A stretch of DNA of 56,693 bases from Thiomicrospira sp. (GTDB lineage: Bacteria > Pseudomonadota > Gammaproteobacteria > Thiomicrospirales > Thiomicrospiraceae). Under the pieces are notes generated by a model, which had not been told where the DNA came from, made no database searches, and saw only the letters and a program-made list of their open reading frames with translations. The DNA is taken from the NCBI RefSeq assembly GCF_014859555.1, contig NZ_JACUTY010000007.1, forward strand, positions 1-56,693. The letters run 5' to 3'. The first letter of the stretch is position 1. Each line of letters opens with the position of its first letter. This document shows positions 17,575 through 26,777 of this stretch, piece after piece. The position numbers were made by a program, and so were the translations under genes.

Positions 17575-17600
17575 AAAACCGACCTCGTGTCGGTTTTTTT
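17575..17600 (+). terminator. Rho-independent terminator after rpmB-rpmG
   Basis: Stem AAACCGAC/GTCGGTTT with a CTCGT loop followed by a run of T. Confidence 0.85.
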
Positions 17601-17666
17601 ATATCTGGAAATCCATCCCTCTCCTGTGGTTTAATCATTGCATTACCCATAAAACCAGATACCCCC

Positions 17667-19097
17667 ATGCTTAAACTCTATTCCGTTAAACAAGCACAAG
17701 CGATTGATAACCAAGCCATTACCCAGCTGGGTTTAACTGGTTTAACCCTAATGAAGCGTGCGGCGGCCTTTGCCTTCGAAATTTTGCAGCGACAATGGCC
17801 GCAAGCCCGACAGCTTTATATTTTGTGCGGTCCTGGCAATAATGGCGGTGATGGTTATGCGCTGGCTAAAATTGCGCACATTAACGGCCACCAAGTCGAC
17901 ATTGCTCAAATTGGTGAAGCTCCGCTTGAAGGCTCCGCTGCCCAAGCACGTCAAGAAGCGCTCGCTTTAGGTTTAATTGCCGCTGACTTTTCAGCCCAAA
18001 AACTCATGCAGGCCGACCTTGTGGTGGATGCGTTGTTTGGCATAGGCTTGAATCGGCCCCTAGAAACCCCTTGGAACCAAATCATTGATGCGATTAATAA
18101 AGCACAACGCCCGATTCTTGCACTCGACATTCCAAGCGGCTTAGACGCCAACAACGGACAAGTGTTAGGCGCGGCGATTAAAGCGCAACATACCGCAAGC
18201 TTCATCGTTCATAAAACAGGCCTCTATCTAAATGATGGCCCCGATTTTACTGGCCAAGTGCACTTAGGTGATCTACAGCTGCCAGAAGAAATACGCAACG
18301 ACTTGGTTCCGCAGGCTACCAGCTGGCAACAAGATGACCTGCCTTGCATTACACGTCGACGTAATAGTCATAAAGGCACATATGGCTCGGCTTTACTAAT
18401 CGGCGGCAATCACAATATGATGGGTGCGTTAGCCTTGGCCGGAAAAGCCTGTTTGCGATCCGGGGTGGGCTTAACCAAACTCATCAGCCGTGCTGAACAC
18501 CAGGTCGCTTTAAGCCAAACCCAGCCCGAACTGATGTGTTACCAACAAACCGACTTTCATCGTTTGGCGATTAAGTCCGATGTGATTGCGATTGGCCCCG
18601 GACTTGGCACCGACAGCTGGGCTTGGAACCTATATGAAGAAGTATGTAAAAGCAATCGTCCGCTGGTATTAGATGCGGATGCGCTGAACTGCTTGGCGCT
18701 TGAACCCTTTCATTACGAACGCTGGATATTAACGCCACATCCGGGCGAGGCTTCTCGATTACTGGAACGGCCAACCCATGTAATTCAAAACGACCGCATT
18801 AACGCGATTCAAGCTTTGCACAAACGTTATGGCGGTGTGATTGTGCTCAAGGGTGCGGGAACCTTAATCTACGATGGACAAAACATGGCGTTATGTCGTG
18901 CCGGCAATCCAGGCATGGCGGTAGGTGGTATGGGCGATGTGTTAACTGGACTCATTGCTGGCCTAGTGGCGCAAGGGTTTAGTTTATTTGAGGCGGCTCA
19001 ACGCGGCGTAGAGCTGCATGCGCGCGCCGGCGATAAGGTGGCGCAAAGCCGTTCTGAATCGAGCTTACTGCCATCCGATGTTATTGACGTTTTATAA
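17667..19097 (+). CDS. nnr: bifunctional NAD(P)H-hydrate epimerase / ADP-dependent dehydratase
   Basis: 476 residues. The N-terminal YjeF_N domain (CGPGNNGGDGYALAK near residue 52) epimerises damaged NAD(P)H hydrates. The C-terminal carbohydrate-kinase-like domain (GSALLIGGNHNMMGA near 245; LTPHPGEASRLL near 362; GNPGMAVGGMGDVLTG near 412) dehydrates the S form using ADP. Together they repair hydrated NAD(P)H in the cytoplasm. Full length for the fusion. Monocistronic or first in the run leading to gshB. Confidence 0.92.
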   Translation: MLKLYSVKQAQAIDNQAITQLGLTGLTLMKRAAAFAFEILQRQWPQARQLYILCGPGNNGGDGYALAKIAHINGHQVDIAQIGEAPLEGSAAQARQEALALGLIAADFSAQKLMQADLVVDALFGIGLNRPLETPWNQIIDAINKAQRPILALDIPSGLDANNGQVLGAAIKAQHTASFIVHKTGLYLNDGPDFTGQVHLGDLQLPEEIRNDLVPQATSWQQDDLPCITRRRNSHKGTYGSALLIGGNHNMMGALALAGKACLRSGVGLTKLISRAEHQVALSQTQPELMCYQQTDFHRLAIKSDVIAIGPGLGTDSWAWNLYEEVCKSNRPLVLDADALNCLALEPFHYERWILTPHPGEASRLLERPTHVIQNDRINAIQALHKRYGGVIVLKGAGTLIYDGQNMALCRAGNPGMAVGGMGDVLTGLIAGLVAQGFSLFEAAQRGVELHARAGDKVAQSRSESSLLPSDVIDVL

Positions 19098-19150
19098 GCC
19101 TTCACGCATAGTAATGAGCCATCACTTAATTTTTGGCTAAAGGACAACAA

Positions 19151-20122
19151 ATGCAGATTAAACTCGGCATCGTAATGAACCCGATTGAACAGATTAAACC
19201 TTACAAAGACAGCTCGTTTGCGATGTTACTCGAAGCGCAACGCCGGGGTTACGAACTGTTTTATATGCAACCGCAGGATATTTATCTACAAAATACCCAG
19301 CCGTTTGCCATCACCAGCGAACTCAAAGTGTGGGATCGTAATGATGGCCAACACTACGGTTTCGGTGCCTCCAAAGCGACTCATTTGGCTGAGCTAGATA
19401 TTATCTTAATTCGTCAAGATCCGCCGTTTGACAACGACTATCTCTACTCAACCCATATGCTTGAGCTGGCTGAAGCGCAAGGTGCATTGGTGGTGAACAA
19501 ACCTCAGAGTTTACGCGATGCGAATGAAAAACTGTTTGCTAGCTGGTTCCCGGAATCCATACCGCCCACGCTGGTAAGTGCGCAAGCTGATCTGCTAAAA
19601 GCGTTTGTTGCTGAACAACAAGACACCATTTTCAAACCTCTCGATGCCATGGGTGGGGCGTCGATTTTTCGTGTCAAACAGGGCGATCCAAACCTAAGTG
19701 TAATCATTGAATTAATGACTGACCACGGCCAACACCATATTATGGCGCAGCGTTTTTTGCCTGAAATCAGTGCGGGTGACAAACGTATCTTGCTCATTGA
19801 TGGCGAACCTGTGCCTTATGCCCTAGCGCGCATTCCACAAACCGGCGAAACCCGCGGCAACATTGCGGCAGGTGGTCGAGGCGAAGGGATTGAGTTAACC
19901 GATAGAGATCGTTGGTTATGCCAACAAATTGCGCCTAAATTACGCGAAAAAGGTCTCATTTTTGTTGGCCTTGATGTGATTGGCGACTATGTTACAGAAA
20001 TCAATGTAACCAGCCCCACCTGCATTCGTGAGTTAGACAAGCAATTCGGTTTGAATATTGCCGGCACACTGCTAGATAATCTTGAATCTAAACTAAAATC
20101 TAAGATAAATGGTACCAAATGA
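19151..20122 (+). CDS. gshB: glutathione synthetase
   Basis: 323 residues from the ATG at 19151 with AAAGGA upstream; an in-frame TTG at 19133 is less likely. ATP-grasp enzyme joining gamma-glutamylcysteine and glycine. Visible signatures: LGIVMNPIEQIKPYKDSSFAML at the N-terminus (family type), KPLDAMGGASIFR near 160 and the C-terminal EINVTSPTCIRELD. Overlaps apbE by 4 bp. Confidence 0.94.
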   Translation: MQIKLGIVMNPIEQIKPYKDSSFAMLLEAQRRGYELFYMQPQDIYLQNTQPFAITSELKVWDRNDGQHYGFGASKATHLAELDIILIRQDPPFDNDYLYSTHMLELAEAQGALVVNKPQSLRDANEKLFASWFPESIPPTLVSAQADLLKAFVAEQQDTIFKPLDAMGGASIFRVKQGDPNLSVIIELMTDHGQHHIMAQRFLPEISAGDKRILLIDGEPVPYALARIPQTGETRGNIAAGGRGEGIELTDRDRWLCQQIAPKLREKGLIFVGLDVIGDYVTEINVTSPTCIRELDKQFGLNIAGTLLDNLESKLKSKINGTK

Positions 20123-21171
20123 ATTTAATGCCATCTAAGTTTCTACTCCAGCCTACCTTAAAACTCGGTTTTTTTTACAGTCTTCTATTAGGCGCCAGCT
20201 TGTGGCTAACAGGCTGTAGCGCACCCGAAAACACCACCCAACAAAGCTTTTATGTATTTGGCACCGAAGTTCAAGTCTTGATTGTTGGGGCGCAAACCCA
20301 ACAGGCACAAGAGGCAATTCAAGCGATTGAACAACGTTTTCAAACCTTCCACAACGAATGGCATGCTTGGGAACAAGGCGGGATTGTCAGCAAAATCAAT
20401 CAGGCCATTGCCAATAACCAAGCAATTGAAGTGCCGGACACGGTTAAAGCCTTTATTCAAACCACTCAAAAACTCAGCGCGCAAACAGACTATTTGTTTG
20501 ATCCGGCCATTGGCCAATTAATTAAGATGTGGGGGTTTCATTCGGAAGACTGGCAAGGCCCGCCCCCCTCCGAAGCCGAACGCCAGGCCTGGTTAAATAC
20601 ACGGCCTTCGATCAAAGATATCTACTTCAAAGATCACCAGTTGTTCAGTCGTAATTCGAATGTTCAGCTCGACTTTGGTGGCAATGCAAAAGGCTTAGCG
20701 CTTGACATCGCCGCGCAAACCTTAGCCGATATCGGCATTCAAAATGCACTAATTAATATTGGCGGCGATATCAAAGCATTAGGATTTAAAAACCACCAGG
20801 CCTGGTCGATTGGTATCCAAAACCCCAGCGCGCCATCTCAAGCCATCGCCCAACTTCAAGCCCAAGATGGCGACAGCATTTTCACCTCGGGCACCTATCA
20901 GCGTTATTTTGATTGGCAAGGTCAACGTTTTAGTCACATCATTAATCCCAATAACGCCTGGCCGGCCGACAGCTTTGCTTCGGTTACGGTGATTCATGAC
21001 GATGCCATTACCGCTGATACTGCTGCCACCGCACTACTGGTTGCCGGCGAACAAGACTGGCAACGCATTGCCGACCAGCTTGGCGTGAAAGCGGTGTTTA
21101 TTGTCCACCGTGATGGACACTTTGAGATGACACCCGCCATGAAACAACGTTTAACGAACCTGAAAAACTAA
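20119..21171 (+). CDS. apbE: ApbE-family FAD:protein FMN transferase, lipoprotein
   Basis: 350 residues with a lipoprotein signal ending at LTGC (about residue 33), so exported and anchored. ApbE attaches FMN to threonine in target flavoproteins such as NqrB/NqrC and RnfG. Conserved DFGGNAKGLALD, LINIGGDIKALG and the C-terminal SHIINP, ADTAATALLVAG match the family. Two palindrome copies (20583, 20795), both read as Gln-Ala-Trp. Its target flavoprotein is not in this window. Confidence 0.9.
   Translation: MNLMPSKFLLQPTLKLGFFYSLLLGASLWLTGCSAPENTTQQSFYVFGTEVQVLIVGAQTQQAQEAIQAIEQRFQTFHNEWHAWEQGGIVSKINQAIANNQAIEVPDTVKAFIQTTQKLSAQTDYLFDPAIGQLIKMWGFHSEDWQGPPPSEAERQAWLNTRPSIKDIYFKDHQLFSRNSNVQLDFGGNAKGLALDIAAQTLADIGIQNALINIGGDIKALGFKNHQAWSIGIQNPSAPSQAIAQLQAQDGDSIFTSGTYQRYFDWQGQRFSHIINPNNAWPADSFASVTVIHDDAITADTAATALLVAGEQDWQRIADQLGVKAVFIVHRDGHFEMTPAMKQRLTNLKN
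20583..20592. repeat. CCAGGCCTGG palindrome
   Basis: Perfect 10-mer (flanks G...T) inside apbE, read as Gln-Ala-Trp. Confidence 0.95.
20795..20806. repeat. ACCAGGCCTGGT palindrome
   Basis: Perfect 12-mer inside apbE, read as Gln-Ala-Trp. Confidence 0.95.
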
Positions 21172-21208
21172 ACAACCAAACCATTGGGTTTGCTCTATAA
21201 TTTAGATC

Positions 21209-21775
21209 ATGAAATCAGCACATTCACTCCAACACCAATTTCTGATCGCCATGCCAAGCCTAGATGATTCTTGGTTTGAAAAAACCGTGATTTATGTGAT
21301 TGAAGATAACAATGAAGGCAGCACAGGCTTAGTGGTTAATAAACCCCACAGTTTAAACGTGGGCCAGATTCTAGAACACTTCCACATTCATACCGACCTG
21401 TCGCCCACCGCCCTAAATCAAACCATCCTAATGGGTGGACCGGTCGACATTGAACGGGGTTTTATTTTGCACCAACCAGTCGGCGGCTGGCAAAATACGG
21501 TTGACCTTAACCACAACCTTGGTTTGACCGTTTCGGAAGACTTTTTGCAAGCCTTAGCTGAAGGCACCGCCCCCCAAGATCATATTATTTTTTTAGGTAT
21601 GGCGTCTTGGGGAAAAGGTCAACTTGCGAGCGAAATCCAACGCAACAACTGGCTAACGGCCCCTTATAATGCCAGCCTGATTTTTGAAACTCAGCTTGAG
21701 ACACGCTGGAAAGTGGCGTTAGGTATGTTGGGCGTTTCGCCTGAATTTTTAAGTGGTGAATCTGGACATGCCTAA
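21209..21775 (+). CDS. yqgE: YqgE/AlgH family protein
   Basis: 188 residues. HQFLIAMPSLDDSWFEKTV, GSTGLVVNKPHSL and ILMGGPVDIERGFILH are the family hallmarks. The molecular function is not established; AlgH was named as an alginate regulator in Pseudomonas. Located, as usual, directly upstream of ruvX with the two reading frames overlapping. Confidence 0.92.
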   Translation: MKSAHSLQHQFLIAMPSLDDSWFEKTVIYVIEDNNEGSTGLVVNKPHSLNVGQILEHFHIHTDLSPTALNQTILMGGPVDIERGFILHQPVGGWQNTVDLNHNLGLTVSEDFLQALAEGTAPQDHIIFLGMASWGKGQLASEIQRNNWLTAPYNASLIFETQLETRWKVALGMLGVSPEFLSGESGHA

Positions 21776-22196
21776 GTACCCAGATGGATTAGTAATGGGG
21801 TTTGATTTTGGCCTTAAACGCATCGGCGTAGCGATTGGTCAAACCATTACCCGCACCGCCAGCCCAGAAACCGTGGTAAATAGTCGTGACGGTGTGCCAG
21901 ACTGGGCACATATCACACAACTATTTGAACACTGGAAGCCGGTTGCGATAGTGGTGGGTCTACCTATGCATCTAGACGGCACAGAACAACCTTTTACCCA
22001 AAGTGCACGCAAGTTTGGCCAACGTTTACACGGCCGTTACCAATGTCCGCTGTTTTTTATTGAAGAACAATTGAGTTCGCACGAAGCCGAACAACGTTTA
22101 AAATCTCGCGCGCACCCCAACACCCAACTGGACGCGCATGCCGCTCAAATAATTTTAGAAAATTGGTTAAGCCACTATGACAAAACTGAATCTTGA
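21768..22196 (+). CDS. ruvX: RuvX/YqgF Holliday-junction-resolvase-like protein
   Basis: About 142 residues from the ATG at 21768, which overlaps the yqgE stop; an in-frame GTG at 21753 is possible. RNase H fold: MGFDFGLKRIGVAIGQ with the catalytic Asp at the N-terminus, VVGLPMHLDGTEQP in the middle and the C-terminal DAHAAQIILENWL. Associated with pre-16S rRNA processing in E. coli. Overlaps pyrR by 20 bp. Confidence 0.92.
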   Translation: MPKYPDGLVMGFDFGLKRIGVAIGQTITRTASPETVVNSRDGVPDWAHITQLFEHWKPVAIVVGLPMHLDGTEQPFTQSARKFGQRLHGRYQCPLFFIEEQLSSHEAEQRLKSRAHPNTQLDAHAAQIILENWLSHYDKTES

Positions 22197-22689
22197 CATC
22201 AACCAACTGCTGGATGAACTCGCGCAAAAAGTACGCGAACATAAACTTTTTGACGACCAAGCCAAACTGATTGGTATCCGTACTGGCGGCGAATGGATTG
22301 CAAAAGGACTGCATCAGCGCCTAAACATAACCAGTCCATTAGGGGTATTAGATATTTCGTTTTATCGTGATGACTTTTCTAAAATCGGGTTAAACCCGGC
22401 GGTGCAGCCCTCCAATATTCCGTGGAGTGTCGATGATCAACACATCTTTTTAATTGACGATGTACTTTATACTGGTCGAACCACCCGCGCCGCGATGAAC
22501 GAAATTTTTGACTATGGTCGCCCGGCCAGTATCACTTTGGTCACTTTGGTGGATCGCAAAGGCGCACGTGATTTGCCGATTCAACCCGACATAAGTGCAT
22601 TACAAATGCAATGCCATCAAACCTTAAAATTAACGGGGCCAGAGCCCTTAAGCATGACCTTAATTGAGAACGCGGAGGCCGATCAATGA
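22177..22689 (+). CDS. pyrR: PyrR bifunctional regulator / uracil phosphoribosyltransferase
   Basis: 170 residues with the PRPP loop [17 protein letters not shown] (written here as [17 protein letters not shown]) near residue 90. In Gram-positives PyrR binds pyr mRNA leaders; in Pseudomonas-type gammaproteobacteria it heads a pyrR-pyrB-pyrC' operon, as here. It starts inside ruvX and ends with a 4-bp overlap with pyrB, so regulation by a leader attenuator directly upstream seems unlikely at this position. Confidence 0.92.
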   Translation: MTKLNLDINQLLDELAQKVREHKLFDDQAKLIGIRTGGEWIAKGLHQRLNITSPLGVLDISFYRDDFSKIGLNPAVQPSNIPWSVDDQHIFLIDDVLYTGRTTRAAMNEIFDYGRPASITLVTLVDRKGARDLPIQPDISALQMQCHQTLKLTGPEPLSMTLIENAEADQ

Positions 22690-23726
22690 GTGCTCGATTA
22701 ACTCGCCCCAATATCCAGTTAAATGAACAAGGCAAACTCAAACACTTTCTCACGCTGGAAGGTTTGAAACCGCATCATTTAACTGAAATTCTGGATACCG
22801 CGGAATCCTTTCTAAACCCTCACACCAACGAGATTAAGAAAGTCCCTTTACTGCGCGGCAAAACCATTATGAATTTGTTTTTCGAGCCCAGCACCCGTAC
22901 CCGCACCACTTTTGAAATTGCCGAAAAACGCCTATCGGCCGATGTAATGAACCTCAACATCAGCGCCTCAGCCACCAAAAAAGGCGAATCGTTGCTCGAC
23001 ACCATGTGGAATCTGGAAGCCATGCAGGCCGATATGTTTGTGATTCGACATTCGGAAAGCGGTGCCGCACACTTCTTTGCCGAACATGTCGCACCGCACG
23101 TGCATGTGCTGAATGCTGGCGATGGCCAACATGCTCACCCCACTCAAGCCATGCTGGATATGTTCACGATCCGTAAGCTCAAAGGCGATGTGTTTGATTT
23201 AAAAGTGGCGATTGTGGGCGATATTTTGCATTCACGTGTTGCGCGCTCGCAAATTCAAGCACTGAGTTTGTTGGAGGCGCGCGAAATTCGCGTGATTGGT
23301 CCAAAAACTCTGATTCCGCCCTTCCCAGAAGCACTTGGTGTACACGTGTATCACGACATGGAGGCCGGGCTTGAAGGTGTGGATGTAATTATTATGTTGC
23401 GTTTGCAAAACGAACGTATGCAAGGCGCGCTGCTCCCCAGCGAACAAGAGTATTTTAATCTTTACGGCCTCACCGAAAGACGTTTGGCCTACGCCAAACC
23501 GGATGCGATTGTAATGCACCCGGGGCCGATTAACCGTGGGGTTGAAATAGATTCCGCGGTAGCCGATGGCCCGCAATCGGTGATTCTGCAACAGGTCACC
23601 TACGGCATTGCGGTGCGCATGGCGGTGATGTCGATCATTATGAGTAATGCCGCCTTACTCGCTCAAGCGCAAGCCGAGGCCGTCGAAAGCCCCGAACAAG
23701 CCTCTTCACAGGAGCGTCCAGAATGA
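22686..23726 (+). CDS. pyrB: aspartate carbamoyltransferase catalytic chain
   Basis: 346 residues. It forms carbamoyl aspartate from carbamoyl phosphate and aspartate. The carbamoyl-phosphate loop [12 protein letters not shown] is near residue 67 and the aspartate-site [12 protein letters not shown] is near 277. The N-terminal extension before HFLTLEGL resembles Pseudomonas class A enzymes, which assemble with an inactive dihydroorotase, and the next gene encodes exactly such a protein. The C-terminal tail (last about 20 residues) is Ala/Glu/Gln-rich and looks disordered, a possible local addition. Confidence 0.95.
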   Translation: MSARLTRPNIQLNEQGKLKHFLTLEGLKPHHLTEILDTAESFLNPHTNEIKKVPLLRGKTIMNLFFEPSTRTRTTFEIAEKRLSADVMNLNISASATKKGESLLDTMWNLEAMQADMFVIRHSESGAAHFFAEHVAPHVHVLNAGDGQHAHPTQAMLDMFTIRKLKGDVFDLKVAIVGDILHSRVARSQIQALSLLEAREIRVIGPKTLIPPFPEALGVHVYHDMEAGLEGVDVIIMLRLQNERMQGALLPSEQEYFNLYGLTERRLAYAKPDAIVMHPGPINRGVEIDSAVADGPQSVILQQVTYGIAVRMAVMSIIMSNAALLAQAQAEAVESPEQASSQERPE

Positions 23727-25006
23727 AAATAATCATCAAAAACGGTCGCGTTATCGACCCAAGCCAAAACCTGGATTGCACCACCGATCTATATATTGCG
23801 CGTGGTCACATTGTTGGACTGGACACACCACCTGAAGGTTTTGAGCCGAATCAAACCATTGATGCAAAAGCTAAATGGATACTACCAGGCCTGGTGGATA
23901 TGCAAGCACGTTTAGGCGAACCGGGGCATAACCAAACAGGCCACATCGCCTCCGAAACCAAAGCCGCGGTAGCGGGGGGCATTACCAGTTTATGCTGTCC
24001 GCCCGATACTGATCCGGTCACTGATACCCAGGCGGTGGCGGAATTAATTCAGCGGCGCGCACGTCAAGCCGCCACCGCATTTGTGATGCCGATTGGCGCT
24101 TTGACTCAAGGCTTAAAAGGCGAACACTTAAGTGAAATGTATGCACTTAAACAAGGCGGTTGTGTTGCACTCAGCCAAGCCAATCAGCCGATTCAAAACC
24201 CGCTGATTTTAAAAAATGCGCTCGAATATGCCGCCTCGCATAATTTGCTAGTGATATTGCGCAGTGAAAATCATCAACTCAAAAATCACGGCGTAGCCCA
24301 CTCAGGTGCGGTCAGCACACGCTTAGGTTTACCCAGTATTCCAGCCTCGGCTGAAACCACCGCCCTAGCGCGTGATTTAATTTTGGTTGAAGAAGCGGGT
24401 GTTCGCGCCCACTTTTCGCAAATTTCCTGTGCACGCTCGGTCGAAATGATCCAGCAAGCTAAACAACGTGGTTTACCGGTGACCTGTGATGTCGCGATTC
24501 ACCAGTTGTTTTTAACCGAAATGGATTTGCTAGATTTCAGCTCATTAGTCCACGTTACCCCGCCCTTGCGCAGTCAAGCGGATCGCGATGCACTACGCCT
24601 AGGCGTTAAAATGGGCGTTATTGATGCGATTGTGAGTGACCATACGCCGCGTGGACGAGATGAAAAACAACTGCCGTTTGGTGAAAGTAAACCCGGCATT
24701 AGCGGACTTGAAACCCTACTAGCCTTAACTTTAAGATTGGTGGATGACAAGGTTTTAAGTCTTTCGCAAGCCATCCAGTTGCTAACCGAACAGCCGGCGA
24801 ATATTCTTGGGCTAAACTGCGGTAGCTTACAATTAGGTAGTAGTGCCGACTTAGTGATTTTTGATCCAGAATCCTATTGGACCCTGCATTCTGAAAGCAT
24901 GCTATCCGAAGGTAAAAACTCGCCGTTTAGCGGCTGGGAATTTAGCGGCCAAGTTGAAATGACATTTTTTCAAGGTCGCCCGGTGTATTTAGCCAACGCG
25001 GTTTAA
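23723..25006 (+). CDS. pseudo-dihydroorotase (PyrC'), ATCase partner
   Basis: 427 residues with the amidohydrolase fold, but the zinc-binding HxH of active dihydroorotases is replaced: the strand reads [14 protein letters not shown], with Gln and Arg where the two histidines belong. DHTPR in the C-terminal half survives. Such inactive PyrC' chains are a structural requirement for the dodecameric ATCase of Pseudomonas. The 4-bp overlap with pyrB supports an equimolar complex. A separate dihydroorotase gene at 30528 would supply activity. A palindrome copy (23884) overlaps codons for PGLV just before the lost metal site. Confidence 0.9.
   Translation: MKIIIKNGRVIDPSQNLDCTTDLYIARGHIVGLDTPPEGFEPNQTIDAKAKWILPGLVDMQARLGEPGHNQTGHIASETKAAVAGGITSLCCPPDTDPVTDTQAVAELIQRRARQAATAFVMPIGALTQGLKGEHLSEMYALKQGGCVALSQANQPIQNPLILKNALEYAASHNLLVILRSENHQLKNHGVAHSGAVSTRLGLPSIPASAETTALARDLILVEEAGVRAHFSQISCARSVEMIQQAKQRGLPVTCDVAIHQLFLTEMDLLDFSSLVHVTPPLRSQADRDALRLGVKMGVIDAIVSDHTPRGRDEKQLPFGESKPGISGLETLLALTLRLVDDKVLSLSQAIQLLTEQPANILGLNCGSLQLGSSADLVIFDPESYWTLHSESMLSEGKNSPFSGWEFSGQVEMTFFQGRPVYLANAV
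23884..23895. repeat. ACCAGGCCTGGT palindrome
   Basis: Perfect 12-mer inside the pseudo-dihydroorotase gene, read as Pro-Gly-Leu-Val. Confidence 0.95.
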
Positions 25007-25011
25007 GTCAG

Positions 25012-25680
25012 ATGCGAACCCGACTCGATGCCATCTTTATTAGCCAACAAGTTCAAAAGAATGGTTTTTGGTTAATAAAGATTGAGTTGAGTCAGTTTAC
25101 CGAGTTAGCCATAGGCACACGTTTTATCCACGAACTAAACCAGGCCTGGTTGTTTCAAAAACAATCCATTTATTTAACCCTGCTCAGCCAAACCGATTGG
25201 CAAAACTTACAAGCCAAGCAAGTTTTCAGTCTAGAGCTCATGCCGAGTCAATTGGCATTTAACCCGCAAACACCACAAGTCTGGTTAGGTTCGGAGCTTA
25301 GTCAGGCCGCGGTATTTGATGCCGCCAAACGTTGGCAACAAAGCCCGAAACCCAAAGCGCCGATGATGGCGTTGTTGCATGCCCAGCACGCGTTTATGTT
25401 TCAACCTAAACCCGCCAAGTTTTTGGTCAACATTAATGCACAAGTCATTGGCGCCGCGCCCTTGTTAGAAGATTGGGGCATCGCCAATCGTTTAGCTTCA
25501 ACGGCCGGTTTACCCGGTTCACTCGAAGGCGACCTGGCCGATCTATACCAGGCCTGGTTGTTGGCTTATCAGCACCAGGCCTGGTCAGTATTTGGGTTTT
25601 TGCCCAAGCACCAGTACCAGGCCTGTTTAAAACTGAACCAAGCCTACCCAAACATCGATTATCAGGTGCAACCGCTTTAA
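25012..25680 (+). CDS. degenerate PyrK/ferredoxin-reductase-like protein
   Basis: 222 residues, starting five bases after the pseudo-dihydroorotase stop, so almost certainly in the pyr operon. I do not recognise it outright. The second half loosely follows the NAD-domain pattern of dihydroorotate dehydrogenase electron-transfer subunits: LEDWGIANRLASTAGLPGS then LADLYQAWLLAY and a VFGFLPKHQYQACLKL segment where PyrK has its CGPxxML motif. It has a single cysteine, so it cannot hold the [2Fe-2S] cluster of PyrK, and the flavin RxYS motif is missing. If the relation is right it is a second pseudo-enzyme in the operon. It also holds four palindromes (three perfect). Confidence 0.5.
   Translation: MRTRLDAIFISQQVQKNGFWLIKIELSQFTELAIGTRFIHELNQAWLFQKQSIYLTLLSQTDWQNLQAKQVFSLELMPSQLAFNPQTPQVWLGSELSQAAVFDAAKRWQQSPKPKAPMMALLHAQHAFMFQPKPAKFLVNINAQVIGAAPLLEDWGIANRLASTAGLPGSLEGDLADLYQAWLLAYQHQAWSVFGFLPKHQYQACLKLNQAYPNIDYQVQPL
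25139..25150. repeat. ACCAGGCCTGGT palindrome
   Basis: Perfect 12-mer inside the PyrK-like gene, read as Gln-Ala-Trp. Confidence 0.95.
25547..25558. repeat. ACCAGGCCTGGT palindrome
   Basis: Perfect 12-mer, read as Gln-Ala-Trp; first of a tight cluster. Confidence 0.95.
25574..25585. repeat. ACCAGGCCTGGT palindrome
   Basis: Perfect 12-mer 27 bases after the previous copy, read as Gln-Ala-Trp. A one-mismatch copy follows at 25616-25627 (Gln-Ala-Cys). Confidence 0.95.
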
Positions 25681-25713
25681 AGAGCACGGTTAGGAATCAA
25701 CTCGCACCGTCCT

Positions 25714-25944
25714 TTATGTTTCGCTAATATGGCTAGAACCTTTTCGCAACTTGTGTGCCATCACTTCTAATTCTTTGGCAAAGTCGTGCTGAGCCTGTGA
25801 ATACACCACGCTAAGCGATGCATCAATTAAAGTTTCGAGCTCTTCGAACGGCTCATCCGTTAAACTAGCCATTTGCTGTTCATTCAACAGGGCTTTAAAA
25901 TTTTCTACAATTTGGGCGGCATGGCCTTTTATTTGCATGGTCAT
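25714..25944 (-). CDS. small hypothetical protein
   Basis: 76 residues, charged and predicted helical, with no cysteine and no export signal. Features such as HAAQIVENFKALLNEQQ and ELETLIDASLSVVYSQAQHDF suggest an amphipathic helical bundle. AGGAC lies before the ATG at 25944. It follows ppk2 on the same strand with a 38-bp gap, so the two may be co-transcribed. No family recognised. Confidence 0.6.
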   Translation of the reverse strand: MTMQIKGHAAQIVENFKALLNEQQMASLTDEPFEELETLIDASLSVVYSQAQHDFAKELEVMAHKLRKGSSHISET

Positions 25945-25982
25945 AATTCTGTCCTTTTTTAAGCTTAATCATGCTTACTCGT

Positions 25983-26777
25983 TTAGTCGCCTTGGAAAAT
26001 ATCATCGCCACTACTTAATATTAGCGGATCAGGCTGTCCGACAACGTCTTCATTTTTGCCTTCATAAGGCACATTCTGTAATATGAAACGCATACATGCT
26101 AACCGTGCGCGTTTTTTATCATTCGATTTAATCACCGTCCAAGGCGCTTCCGCCGTATTAGTATAAAAAAACATATCTTCTTTCGCCTTAGTATAGTCTT
26201 CCCAGCGATCAAGTGAGGCCAAATCCATTGGGCTCAGTTTCCATTGTTTAAGCGGATCTTTTTTGCGCCCATTGAATCTTTGTAGCTGCTCTTTGCGACC
26301 AACCGAAAACCAAAACTTCATTAAACGCACCTGGTCGGCCACCAACATGCGCTCAACCTCGGGTGCCTGATGCATAAACTGGGTATATTGCTGCGGTGTG
26401 CTAAAACCCATTACACGCTCAACCCCGGCTCGGTTATACCAAGAACGGTCGAACAATACGATCTCGCCCGCGGTAGGCAGATGCTCAAAATAACGCTGAA
26501 AATACCACTGACCTTTTTCACGTTCACTCGGCTTATCTAACGCCACCACCCTTGCACCACGTGGGTTTAGATGTTCCATGATACGTTTAATCGTGCCACC
26601 TTTACCTGCGGCATCGCGACCTTCGAATACCATCACAATGCGCTCATCGTTTTCCTTAACCCAGCGTTGCATTTTGAGCAGTTCAATTTGCAGTGCGCGT
26701 TTGATTTCTTCGTATTCTTCGCGCGGCATTTTCTGATCATAAGGGTAATCACTTTCGCTCGACTTGACTGGTTTCAC
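25983..26777 (-). CDS. ppk2: polyphosphate kinase 2
   Basis: 264 residues. PPK2 transfers phosphate between polyphosphate and nucleoside diphosphates, mainly making ATP or GTP from polyphosphate. The Walker A region FEGRDAAGKGGT is at residues 51-62 and the conserved FDRSWYNRAGVE at about 109-120; the lid region with FNGRKKDPLKQWKLSPMD follows. The single-domain length and these motifs fit class I PPK2. The gene is divergent from yggS across a 188-bp gap. Confidence 0.92.
   Translation of the reverse strand: MKPVKSSESDYPYDQKMPREEYEEIKRALQIELLKMQRWVKENDERIVMVFEGRDAAGKGGTIKRIMEHLNPRGARVVALDKPSEREKGQWYFQRYFEHLPTAGEIVLFDRSWYNRAGVERVMGFSTPQQYTQFMHQAPEVERMLVADQVRLMKFWFSVGRKEQLQRFNGRKKDPLKQWKLSPMDLASLDRWEDYTKAKEDMFFYTNTAEAPWTVIKSNDKKRARLACMRFILQNVPYEGKNEDVVGQPDPLILSSGDDIFQGD

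Noticed and set aside
23884-23895. Palindromes as remnants of a transposable element or CRISPR repeats
   Set aside because: There is no regular spacing, no associated spacers or cas genes, and most copies sit within conserved reading frames without insertion-like disruption.
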